Source: Cupriavidus oxalaticus
GTDB taxonomy: Bacteria > Pseudomonadota > Gammaproteobacteria > Burkholderiales > Burkholderiaceae
Assembly: GCF_004768545.1 (NCBI RefSeq)
Contig: NZ_CP038635.1
Span: 248,001 to 312,000, forward strand
Direction: 5' to 3'
Length of the DNA: 64,000 nt
The notes beneath the pieces are model-generated. The model saw nothing but the letters and a program-made list of their open reading frames with translations. It searched no databases and was not told the origin of the DNA. This document shows, piece after piece, positions 27,069 through 35,157 of the stretch; position 1 is the stretch's first letter, and every line of letters starts with the position of its first letter. The position numbers were made by a program, and so were the translations under genes.

Positions 27069-29095
27069 TGGGGAGTGGAAACCGGCAGCGCCTCGTTCGC
27101 GCCGGAGCTGGCCGGCGCGCCTGCCAGCACCAGCGTGAATTGCGCGCCGCCGCCGGGCATGTTGGCCACGCTGAGCTGGCCGCCGAACTCGCGCACGATC
27201 GATGACGAGATCGCCAGCCCCAGCCCCAGGCCCTGCCCGGTTTCCTTGGTGGTGAAGAAGGGCTCGAACAGGCGCGGCAGCGCTTCCGGCGCGATGCCGG
27301 TGCCGTTGTCGCGCACGGCGAGGGTGATGGTGCCGCTGTTGGTGCCGCCGTTGGTGCCGGCATTGGTCTGCACCTCGATGTCGATGCGGCCTTGCGCGGG
27401 CGCCGCCGAGGCGATGGCGTCGAGCGCATTGCCGATCAGGTTCAGCAGCACCTGCTCAAGCTTGAGTTCGTCGGCACGCACGGACAGGCCGGGCTGTTCG
27501 TCGAGGCCGGCCACGTTGACCTTCACCGCACCCAGCCGCGGCGCCAGCAGCGCCAGCACGTGGTCGAGCGCCGTGCGCACCACCACCGGCCGCCGCACCG
27601 GGCGCGCCTTGCCGGCGAACAGCTTGAGCTGGCTGGTGATCTTGCCCATGCGCTCGGTCAGGTCGGCGATGGCAGCCAGGTTGCCTTCTGCCGCGGCCAG
27701 CTGGCCGCGCTCCAGCAGCACGCGGGTGTTGTCCGAGAAGGTGCGCAGCGCCGCCAGCGGCTGGTTCAGCTCGTGCGTGATGCCGGCCGCCATCTGTCCC
27801 AGCGCGGCCAGCTTGCTGGCTTGCACCAGTTCGTCCTGCGCCGCGCGCAGCTCGCTTTCGGCGCGGGTGCGCTCGGCAACCTGTTCCTCGAGCTTCTCGT
27901 TGATCGCCATCAGGTCGGCGGTACGCGCTTCCACGCGGCGCTCCAGTTCGTCGTAGGCCGCTTCCAGCAGCCGGCGGCTGTACTGCACGTCGCGCGCGCG
28001 CTGGCGGCGCTGGCGCCAGTTGACCAGCAGCAGGCAGATGCAGGCATAGGCCAGCGCCGCGGCCACGGTGGCGTTGCGCGCGTTGGCCAGCACCGGCTCC
28101 AGCGGCGCCATCACCTGCATGGTCCAGTCGGCCGGGCCCACGGTGCGGCCCAGTTCGAGGTAGCGGTCGGCGCGCGCGGTGGCGTCGGGGGTAAAAGTGG
28201 TGCGGGCGGCGGGCGAGTCGTCACGCACGCGCACCAGCCGCGCGTTGGCGCCCAGCGTGGTCTGCGCGAGCCAGCGCGTGACGAGCGAGTCGAGCGGCTC
28301 CAGCGGCAGCGGCGTGACGGCGCGGCCGTGGTACTGGCGCGTGTTTTCCATCTCGGCCTGCAATGCCGGCGGCAGCGGTTGCAGCGTGCGGTACTGCCAG
28401 GCCGGCACCGATGACAGGAAGATCACGCCGTGGTCGTCGCTGACCATCAGCGGCTCGGCGCCGCTGCCGGCACGCTGGAACCACTCCAGGTTGAGCTTGA
28501 CCACGGTGACGCCGACGACCTTGCCATTGGATTCCACCGGTTGCGCGAGGTAATAGCCGGGTTCGTCGCTGGTGATGCCGATGGCGTAGAAGCGGCCCAT
28601 CCTGCCGCCCGCGGCGATCTGGAAGTAGGGACGGAAGCGGTAGTCGGTGCCGACGAAGCTGCCGGGCTGGCCATGGTTGCTGGCGGCCAGCGCGATGCCG
28701 TTGGCCGCGATCACGTACGTGGCCGAAGCATGTGCGCGCCGGTTGACCTCTTCCAGGTACTGGTTGGCGGCGGCGACGCGCGTCGGGTCGTTTGGGGATT
28801 CGAGCAGCCCGCGCACGAAGGGGTGCAGCGACACCAGCGCGGGCAGGAATTCGTAGCGGTCGAGGGTGCTTTCGAGGGTGGCGGCGTAGCGGTCGGCACG
28901 CGTCGCGGTGCTCTGCTGCAGCGCGGCCAGGCCGCGCTGGAACGACACCAGCCAGGTCAGCCCGCACAACAGCAGCAGCCCGGCCGCCAGTGCGGCGGCG
29001 AAGACCCACCACCGGCTGCTGCCGGTGTCCGGCGCATGCACCGCGCGGGTGGCGGCAGGATCATGCACGGCTAGGAAATCGTCGGAATGGGGCAT
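27065..29095 (-). CDS. dctB: C4-dicarboxylate sensor histidine kinase DctB
   Basis: A 676-residue sensor kinase: TM1 at about 25-45, a large periplasmic double-Cache/PAS-like sensor (about 50-335) containing VIAANGIALAASNHGQPGSFVGTDYRFRPYF, TM2 at about 340-360, a coiled coil (about 365-430), HisKA with the phospho-His in MAAGITHELNQPLAALRTFSDN, and HATPase boxes NLIGNALDAIA, DNGTGI and GQGLGLGLAIS. Periplasmic dicarboxylates are sensed directly in this family. The start at 29095 was chosen since residues upstream (Ala/Arg-rich) look like noncoding read-through. It lies 88 bases downstream of dctA's stop in the same direction. Confidence 0.92.
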
Positions 29096-29183
29096 CGGCG
29101 CGCGCAAGGGCTGTCGTGCCGATGATACCCGCTGGCGGGCGGCCGGGGCAGACGCCGATGCAGCCGCCCGCGCAGCGGTGTAC

Positions 29184-30479
29184 TTAGCGGGCGCCCTGGC
29201 CGGCCTGGGCCAGATCGCCGGCATCGCCGCCGCCCTGCAGCACCTGCGCCAGGCGCTTGCGGTCAAGCTCGCGTTCCCACGCCGACACCACCACCGTGGC
29301 CACGCCGTTGCCGATGATGTTGGTCAGCGCGCGGCACTCGCTCATGAAGCGGTCGATGCCCAGGATCAGCACCATGCCGGCCACCGGGATGGTCGGCACC
29401 ACCGCCAGCGTCGCGGCCAGCGTGATGAAGCCCGATCCGGTCACGCCGCTGGCGCCCTTGGAGGTGATCATCGCCACCGCCAGGATGGTCAGCTGCTGCA
29501 TCCACGTCAGTTCGATGCCGGTCGCCTGCGCGATGAAGATCACCGCCATCGTCATGTAGATGTTGGTGCCGTCCAGGTTGAACGAATAGCCGGTAGGCAC
29601 CACCAGGCCCACCACCGACTTGGAGCAGCCCAGCTTCTCCAGCTTCTCCATCATGTGCGGCAGCGCGGCCTCGGACGAGCTGGTGCCAAGCACGATCAGC
29701 AGCTCTTCCTTGATGTACGAGATAAAGCGCACGATGCTGAAGCCGGTCATGCGCGCGATCGTGCCCAGCACCACCAGCACGAAGATGATGGCCGTGAAGT
29801 AGAAGGTGCCGATCAGCTTGAGCAGCGGCACCAGCGAACCCAGGCCGTACTTGCCGATGGTGAACGCCATCGCGCCGAAGGCGCCGATCGGGGCCACCTT
29901 GGTGATCACGTGCACGATGTGGAAGAACACCTTGGAGACCTGCTCGATCAGCTGCACCACGAAGCGGGCGCGTTCGCCGAGCGTGGCCAGCGCGGCGCCG
30001 AAGAACAGCGACACCAGCAGGATCTGCAGGATGTCGCCGTTGGCGAAGGCGCTGAAGACCGTTTCCGGGATGATGTGCATGAAGAACTCGACCGTGCTCT
30101 GGCCGTGCGCCTTCGACACGTATTGCGCGATCGCCTTGGTGTCCAGCGTCGACGGGTCGATGTTGAAGCCCACGCCCGGCTTGAGCAGGTGCGCGGCGCC
30201 CAGGCCGATCAGCAGCGCGAAGGTCGACACCACTTCAAAGTAGAGCAGCGCCTTGCCGCCGACGCGGCCGACCTTCTTCATGTCGCTCATGCCGGCCATG
30301 CCGGTCACCACGGTACAGAAGATGATCGGGCCGATGATCATCTTGATCAGCTTGATGAAGCCATCGCCCAGCGGCTTCATGGCCACGCCCGTATCGGGCC
30401 AGTAGTGGCCCAGCAGGATGCCGACCAGGATGGCGAACAGCACCTGCACATACAGGATCTTGTAGAAGGGTTTCTTCAT
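29184..30479 (-). CDS. dctA: C4-dicarboxylate/proton symporter DctA
   Basis: A 431-residue DAACS-family transporter that imports succinate, fumarate and malate with protons or sodium. Visible motifs are [52 protein letters not shown], the re-entrant serine-rich [14 protein letters not shown], and [23 protein letters not shown] with the cation-binding Asn/Asp. The start [10 protein letters not shown] has ribosome site GAGGA; the ATG further upstream would add 31 residues unlike the family. It is preceded by a sigma-54 promoter and two enhancer-like palindromes, and followed by its regulators dctB-dctD. Confidence 0.95.
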   Translation of the reverse strand: MKKPFYKILYVQVLFAILVGILLGHYWPDTGVAMKPLGDGFIKLIKMIIGPIIFCTVVTGMAGMSDMKKVGRVGGKALLYFEVVSTFALLIGLGAAHLLKPGVGFNIDPSTLDTKAIAQYVSKAHGQSTVEFFMHIIPETVFSAFANGDILQILLVSLFFGAALATLGERARFVVQLIEQVSKVFFHIVHVITKVAPIGAFGAMAFTIGKYGLGSLVPLLKLIGTFYFTAIIFVLVVLGTIARMTGFSIVRFISYIKEELLIVLGTSSSEAALPHMMEKLEKLGCSKSVVGLVVPTGYSFNLDGTNIYMTMAVIFIAQATGIELTWMQQLTILAVAMITSKGASGVTGSGFITLAATLAVVPTIPVAGMVLILGIDRFMSECRALTNIIGNGVATVVVSAWERELDRKRLAQVLQGGGDAGDLAQAGQGAR

Positions 30480-30567
30480 GGTGTCGTCCTCGGTGTTGAC
30501 CGTACCCGGGGCGATGGCGCCGCGGGCGCGCGCCGTCACGGTTGCGGCGCGTTCAGGGACGGGAATT

Positions 30568-30583
30568 TGCAACCGGCATGCCA
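30568..30583 (-). promoter_or_regulatory. sigma-54 promoter of dctA
   Basis: On the minus strand TGGCAT-GCCGG-TTGCA matches the -24/-12 consensus TGGCAC-N5-TTGCA at all but one base, with the invariant GG and GC at correct spacing. The expected transcript start is about 30557, giving a leader of about 78 bases to the dctA ATG. Confidence 0.85.
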
Positions 30584-30651
30584 GTCCAACCGGTATCGTT
30601 AAGTGATTGATTCACAAGGAAACGCGGGTCTTGCCAAGACGCGGGGCCTCC

Positions 30652-30694
30652 GGGATTCCGGAAATCCGGAATCCCGGCTTCCGGGGATTCGGAA
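30652..30694. promoter_or_regulatory. DctD enhancer sites upstream of dctA
   Basis: A perfect 11-bp inverted repeat, GGGATTCCGGA (30652-30662) and TCCGGAATCCC (30665-30675) around AA, is followed by a weaker one, TTCCG (30679-30683) and CGGAA (30690-30694). Both lie about 95-135 bases upstream of the predicted sigma-54 transcript start, the normal place for NtrC-family enhancers. The central GGAAATCC core is similar to what I recall of rhizobial DctD sites. Confidence 0.7.
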
Positions 30695-30800
30695 TGCCGG
30701 CGCGGGCAAAGGTGGCCGAGGCGCCACCTGCGCGGCCGGCATGCGCGGTCAATGGCGTTGCGCGGGTGCCGGAAGGCGCGGGCGTGCCGCCGTGACGCCG

Positions 30801-30806
30801 TATAAT
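30801..30806 (+). promoter_or_regulatory. -10 element before ferredoxin-like gene
   Basis: A perfect TATAAT lies 70 bases before the 2Fe-2S ferredoxin gene's ATG. A matching -35 is not obvious, so this is only a probable promoter. Confidence 0.4.
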
Positions 30807-30875
30807 TCCGAGCTTCCGTTCAACGTCCCGCGGTCGTGCCGCCGCGCGGGCCCGCCCTCCTTGTCACCGCATCGC

Positions 30876-31196
30876 ATGAGCAGCTACTACCAGCACCACG
30901 TCTTCTTCTGCCTGAACCAGCGCGAGGCCGGCGAGAACTGCTGCGCCAATTTCAACGCCAAGGCCATGCAGGAATACGCCAAGAGGCGCTGCAAGGAACT
31001 CGGCATCGCCGGCGGCGAAGGCCGCGTGCGCATCAACAAGGCGGGCTGCCTGAACCGGTGTGAACTCGGGCCGGTGCTGGTGGTCTACCCCGAGGCAATT
31101 TGGTACACGTATGTGGACGAGCACGACATCGATGAAATCATCGACAGCCACCTGCTCAACGGCAAGCCGGTCGAGCGGCTGATGGTGGACCGCTGA
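30876..31196 (+). CDS. thioredoxin-fold [2Fe-2S] ferredoxin
   Basis: A 106-residue protein of the (2Fe-2S) ferredoxin/sucrase-like family. Cluster-ligand cysteines are visible: CLNQREAGENCC near residues 12-23 and GCLNRCELGP near 57-66, spaced as in the thioredoxin-like 2Fe-2S ferredoxins of the NuoE/hydrogenase accessory fold. It is likely a small soluble electron carrier; the partner is unknown. The frame is open upstream to 30603, but MSSYYQHHVFFC is the family start. Confidence 0.85.
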   Translation: MSSYYQHHVFFCLNQREAGENCCANFNAKAMQEYAKRRCKELGIAGGEGRVRINKAGCLNRCELGPVLVVYPEAIWYTYVDEHDIDEIIDSHLLNGKPVERLMVDR

Positions 31197-31380
31197 ACGG
31201 GAACGAAGCCCAAGGCGCTGCCGATGCCGCAGCGCCGATGCCAGACCCCGCCGCCCGCACGCCGGACGGTTTTTTCATTTCTTGCCCCGGGATTTCCGGG
31301 TAGAGCCAGCCGGCGTATCACCATCCTGAAGCGCCATCCTGACCGCCTCCTGATTGCCTCCTGATTGCCCTGACCGTCCT

Positions 31381-32022
31381 ATGAACGCGCATACCCAGGT
31401 ACTTTCCATCGCCGGCCCCGTCGGCGCGATCGACGTTTCGGTGGACCTGCCGCAAGGCGAGCCACGGGGCCTGGCGCTGGTTGCCCACCCGCATCCGCTG
31501 TTCGGCGGCACCAAGGACAACAAGGTCGCGCAGACGCTGGCGCGCGCTTTCGTGCAGCTGGGCTATGCCACCGTGCGCCCCAACTTCCGCGGCGTCGGCG
31601 CGACCGCCGGCGAGCATGACAATGGCGTCGGCGAGCAGGACGACCTGCTGGCAGTCGTCGCCTGGATGCGCGAGCAGACCGCGTGGTCGGCGCAGGCCGC
31701 GACGCTGCCGCTGGCGCTGGGCGGCTTCTCCTTCGGCAGCTTTGTCAGCACGCACGTGGCCCGGCGCCTGGCCGAGGCCGGCACGCCGGCGCAGCGCCTG
31801 GTGCTGGTCGGCACCGCAGCGAGCCGCTGGCAGGTGGCCGAGGTGCCCGCCGACACCATCGTCATACACGGCGAGCAGGATGACACCGTGCCGCTCGCCA
31901 GCGTATTCGACTGGGCGCGCCCGCAGGAGCTGCCGGTGATCGTCATCCCCGGCGCCGACCATTTCTTTCACCGCAAGCTGCACCTGATCAAGCAGCTCGT
32001 CGTCAACGCGTGGGACCGGTGA
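31381..32022 (+). CDS. alpha/beta hydrolase (COG2945-type)
   Basis: A 213-residue small alpha/beta hydrolase. Landmarks: HPHPLFGGTKDNKVAQTLARAFVQLGYATVRPNFRGVG (about 37-74), nucleophile elbow GGFSFGSF with Ser at about 119, acidic residue in VIHGEQDDTVP (about 161-171) and the catalytic His in PGADHFFH near 197. The family is widespread in proteobacteria and usually annotated as hydrolase of unknown substrate. It lies just upstream of dacC in the same direction. Confidence 0.86.
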   Translation: MNAHTQVLSIAGPVGAIDVSVDLPQGEPRGLALVAHPHPLFGGTKDNKVAQTLARAFVQLGYATVRPNFRGVGATAGEHDNGVGEQDDLLAVVAWMREQTAWSAQAATLPLALGGFSFGSFVSTHVARRLAEAGTPAQRLVLVGTAASRWQVAEVPADTIVIHGEQDDTVPLASVFDWARPQELPVIVIPGADHFFHRKLHLIKQLVVNAWDR

Positions 32023-32088
32023 GCGGCGCAGCTTCGTCACCGCGCCATCCCGTCCCGCACGATCCCTTTCTTGTCGGAAACAGAAACA

Positions 32089-33297
32089 ATGCTGAATAGA
32101 GCCACGACGCGCCTTTCCTCCGCCTTTGCACCCGCCGCCATCGTCGCTGCCGTCGCCACGGCCACGCTGGCCGCCGCGCCCGCCGCCGTCCTTGCGCAGG
32201 GCGTGCCGATGCCGCAGGTCGCCGCCAAGTCGTGGATGCTGTATGACGTGACCAGCGGCCAGGCGCTGGCCTCGCAGAATGCCGACCAGCGCATCGAGCC
32301 GGCCTCGCTGACCAAGCTGATGACCGCCTACCTGGCGTTCGAGGCACTCAAGGAAAAGCGCCTGACGCTGGAACAGACCGTGGTGCCGACCAACCTCGTG
32401 CTCAAGGTCAAAAGCGACGAGTCACGCATGTTCATCGAGCCCAACAAGCCGGTCAGCGTGCAGGACCTGCTGCTGGGCCTGATCGTGCAGTCGGGCAACG
32501 ACGCCGCGCTGGCGCTGGCCGAGGCAGTGGGCGGCTCGGAAGAGGGCTTCGTCGCGATGATGAACCGCGAGGCCCAGCGCATGGGCATGAAGAGCACCCA
32601 CTTCACCAACACCGACGGCATTCCCGACCCGAACCACTACACCACCGCGGTGGACCTGGCGACGCTGACCACGCACCTGATCAAGGACTTCCCCGAGTAC
32701 TACGCCATGTACTCGCAGAAGGAGTTCACCTATAACAAGATCAGGCAGCCCAACCGCAACCGCCTGCTGTACATCGACCCGACCGTGGACGGCGTCAAGA
32801 CCGGCCACACCAAGTCCGCCGGCTATTGCCTGATCTCGTCGGCCCAGCGTCCGCTGGCCAACGTGCCCAACGGCCAGCGCCGCCTGATCTCGATCGTGAT
32901 CGGCACCACCACCGAACAGGTGCGCACGCAGGAAAGCCTGAAGATCCTCAACTACGGCTTCCAGTTCTTCGACACGCTGCGCCTGTACGACAAGGGGCAG
33001 GTGCTGGCCACGCCCGAGATCTACAAGGGCAAGGCCGGCACGGTCAAGATCGGCGTGCAGCACGAGACCTTCGTCACCGTGCCCAAGGGCACCGGCGGTC
33101 GCCTGAAGCCGGTGCTGGAGCGCCAGGAACTGATGATCGCGCCGATCGCGGCGGGCCAGCAGGTGGGCATGGTCAAGCTGATGGACGGCGCCAACAAGGT
33201 GGCCGAGTTCCCCGTGGTGGCGCTGGAAGAAGTGCCCGAGGCCGGTTTCTTCGGCCGCCTGTGGGACACCATCCGCCTGTGGTTCAAGCGCAAGTGA
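32089..33297 (+). CDS. dacC: D-alanyl-D-alanine carboxypeptidase (PBP5/6 type)
   Basis: A 402-residue periplasmic enzyme that trims the terminal D-Ala from peptidoglycan stem peptides. It has a long signal peptide (cleavage after VLAQ, about residue 37), then the penicillin-binding triad: SxxK in PASLTKLM (Ser73), SxN in SGNDAALA (about 131) and KTG in VKTGHTKSAGY (about 233). After the catalytic domain comes the all-beta domain and a C-terminal amphipathic anchor (FFGRLWDTIRLWFKRK) that attaches it to the membrane. An in-frame TTG at 32071 is also possible; the ATG gives a normal signal peptide. dacA/dacC symbols are used interchangeably for such genes. Confidence 0.92.
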   Translation: MLNRATTRLSSAFAPAAIVAAVATATLAAAPAAVLAQGVPMPQVAAKSWMLYDVTSGQALASQNADQRIEPASLTKLMTAYLAFEALKEKRLTLEQTVVPTNLVLKVKSDESRMFIEPNKPVSVQDLLLGLIVQSGNDAALALAEAVGGSEEGFVAMMNREAQRMGMKSTHFTNTDGIPDPNHYTTAVDLATLTTHLIKDFPEYYAMYSQKEFTYNKIRQPNRNRLLYIDPTVDGVKTGHTKSAGYCLISSAQRPLANVPNGQRRLISIVIGTTTEQVRTQESLKILNYGFQFFDTLRLYDKGQVLATPEIYKGKAGTVKIGVQHETFVTVPKGTGGRLKPVLERQELMIAPIAAGQQVGMVKLMDGANKVAEFPVVALEEVPEAGFFGRLWDTIRLWFKRK

Positions 33298-33346
33298 TTG
33301 GCACGCGCGGCCTGGAGATTTGCCGGGCCGCGCCGGAGAAAACGAC

Positions 33347-33655
33347 ATGACTTCCGACAACCAGGGCAGCGGCAACAAGCCCGGCGATATCCCGCCGGAG
33401 CAGTCGCTGATCGAATACCCGAGCCATTTCCCGATCAAGGTGATGGGCTCGATGCAGGACGGCTTTGCCGAGGCCATCGTCACGCTGGTGCAGGAGTTCG
33501 ATCCGGACTTCCATGCGGGCAAGATGGAGATGCGGCCCTCGAGCAAGGGCAACTATCTCGGACTCACCGTGACGGTGTGGGTGACCAGCCGCGAGCAGCT
33601 GGACGACCTGTACCGGGCGCTGACTTCGCATCCGATGGTGAAGGTGGTGCTGTAA
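33347..33655 (+). CDS. DUF493 (YbeD-like) protein
   Basis: A 102-residue protein of the YbeD/DUF493 family (LIEYPSHFPIKVMGSMQDGFAEAIV, YLGLTVTVWVTSREQLDDLYRAL, HPMVKVVL), an ACT-like fold of unknown function. It follows dacC by 49 bases. In many proteobacteria the order dacA-ybeD-lipB-lipA is kept; here the dac-ybeD pair is present but lipB and lipA do not follow. The start MTSDNQG was chosen since the upstream frame overlaps spacer. Confidence 0.9.
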   Translation: MTSDNQGSGNKPGDIPPEQSLIEYPSHFPIKVMGSMQDGFAEAIVTLVQEFDPDFHAGKMEMRPSSKGNYLGLTVTVWVTSREQLDDLYRALTSHPMVKVVL

Positions 33656-33684
33656 CCGCTGACGTATCTTTCCTGATTGTTTGC

Positions 33685-33810
33685 TCCCCCCTCCCGCGCG
33701 CGGGAGAGGGGCCGGGGGAGAGGGCAGGCGCTGGCAATGCCGACGCCCGTCACTTTGTTGACACTCCCGCCCTCTCCCCCAACCCCTCTCCCGCAGGCGG
33801 GAGAGGGGAG
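33685..33810. repeat. pair of CTCCCCTCTCCC-type palindromes
   Basis: The spacer between the DUF493 and methyltransferase genes holds two GC-rich palindromes of the same dispersed family: one centred on CTCCCGCGCGCGGGAG (33691-33706) flanked by C-run and AGGGG, and one with 12-bp arms CCCCTCTCCCGC (33783-33794) and GCGGGAGAGGGG (33797-33808). The two also face each other (GGGGGAGAGGGC near 33714 against GCCCTCTCCCCC near 33769), giving a nested inverted layout. Confidence 0.75.
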
Positions 33811-33866
33811 CCGCACCGCAGGGAGCCAAACACCGCGGCTGCGGCACGCATCCTCCCCATACCGAC

Positions 33867-35063
33867 ATGAACACCATCACCCTGAAACCCGGCAAGGAAA
33901 AATCGCTGCTACGCCGCCACCCGTGGATCTATGCCACCGGCATCGCCACCACCGAAGGCCGCTGCGAGCCGGGCTCGACCGTGACCGTGCGCGCCGCCGA
34001 CGGCCGCTTCCTGGCCAAGGCCGCCTATAGCCCCGAATCGCAGATCCGTGCGCGCGTGTGGACCTTCGACGAAAACGAGCCGGTCGACCACGCGCTGTTC
34101 AAGCGCCGCGTGGCCGCGGCCATCGCCTACCGGCGCCAGTGGGTGAAGGACAGCGATGCGGTGCGCCTGATCTTCGGCGAATCGGACCGGCTGCCGGGGC
34201 TGATCGTCGACTACTACGGCAGTGGGGAAACGGGCCAGCTGGTGTGCCAGTTCAATGCGGCCGGCGTGGAGCACTGGAAGACCGCGATCGTGCAGGCGCT
34301 GGTCAAGGAGACTGGCTGCCCCAACGTCTATGAACGCTCCGACGCCGCCGTGCGCCAGCGCGAGGGGCTGGAGCTGGTGACCGGCGTGCTGGCCGGCGCG
34401 GAGCCCGATCCGGCGCTGTCGGTGACCGAGCATGGCGTGCGCTATTACGTCGACGTGCGCAACGGTCACAAGACCGGCTTCTACGTCGACCAGCGCGACA
34501 ACCGCAAGCTGGTGGGCGACCTGGCCGAAGGGCGCGAGGTGCTGAACTGCTTCTGCTATACAGGCGGTTTCTCGCTGGCCGCGCTGCGCGGCGGGGCCAA
34601 GTCGGTGACGTCGATCGATTCGTCGGGCGAGGCGCTGAAGATTGCCGCGGGCAACGTCACCCTGAACGGGTTCGATCCGGAGCGCGCGACCTGGCTCGAC
34701 GCTGACGTGTTCAAGACGCTGCGCGAGTTCCGCGCCGAAGGGCGTCAGTTCGACCTGATCGTGCTGGACCCGCCCAAGTTCGCGCCGTCGGCGCAGCATA
34801 TCGACCGTGCCGCGCGTGCGTACAAGGAGATCAACCTGGTCGGCACGCAGCTGCTGCGGCCAGGCGGTTTGCTGTTCACGTACTCGTGCTCGGGCGCGAT
34901 CAGCATGGAGCTGTTCCAGAAGATCGTGGCGGGCGCAATGACCGATGCGCGGGCGGATGCGCGCATCCTGCGCAGGCTGTCGGCCGGCACCGATCACCCG
35001 ATGCTGGCGGCGTTCCCGGAAGGGGAGTACCTGAAGGGGTTGCTGCTGGAGAAGGTGGGGTAA
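33867..35063 (+). CDS. rlmI: class I SAM-dependent rRNA methyltransferase (RlmI-like)
   Basis: A 398-residue methyltransferase with an N-terminal PUA-type RNA-binding domain (about 1-75, LKPGKEKSLLRRHPWIYATGI), a middle EEHEE-like domain and a C-terminal Rossmann methyltransferase. SAM motif I is EVLNCFCYTGGFSLAAL (about 226-242) and motif IV VLDPPKFAPS (about 297-306). This matches RlmI/YccW, which makes m5C1962 in 23S rRNA of E. coli. Specificity here is by family resemblance. Confidence 0.88.
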   Translation: MNTITLKPGKEKSLLRRHPWIYATGIATTEGRCEPGSTVTVRAADGRFLAKAAYSPESQIRARVWTFDENEPVDHALFKRRVAAAIAYRRQWVKDSDAVRLIFGESDRLPGLIVDYYGSGETGQLVCQFNAAGVEHWKTAIVQALVKETGCPNVYERSDAAVRQREGLELVTGVLAGAEPDPALSVTEHGVRYYVDVRNGHKTGFYVDQRDNRKLVGDLAEGREVLNCFCYTGGFSLAALRGGAKSVTSIDSSGEALKIAAGNVTLNGFDPERATWLDADVFKTLREFRAEGRQFDLIVLDPPKFAPSAQHIDRAARAYKEINLVGTQLLRPGGLLFTYSCSGAISMELFQKIVAGAMTDARADARILRRLSAGTDHPMLAAFPEGEYLKGLLLEKVG

Positions 35064-35107
35064 CGCTGCGATCCGGAAGCGGCGACAGCCCTAGCGCGCC
35101 GCTTGTT

Positions 35108-35142
35108 TTCTCCCCTATCCCGCGCGCGGGAGAGGGGAGAAA
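35108..35142. repeat. CTCCCCTCTCCC-type palindrome between convergent genes
   Basis: Inverted repeat TCTCCCCTATCCCGCG against CGCGGGAGAGGGGAGA with one mismatch, flanked by TT and AAAA. It lies between the convergent rlmI and helicase genes and may end transcription from both sides. It belongs to the same family as the copies near 17476, 33688, 33783 and 58945. Confidence 0.75.
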
Positions 35143-35157
35143 AACGGCGCGACGAGA

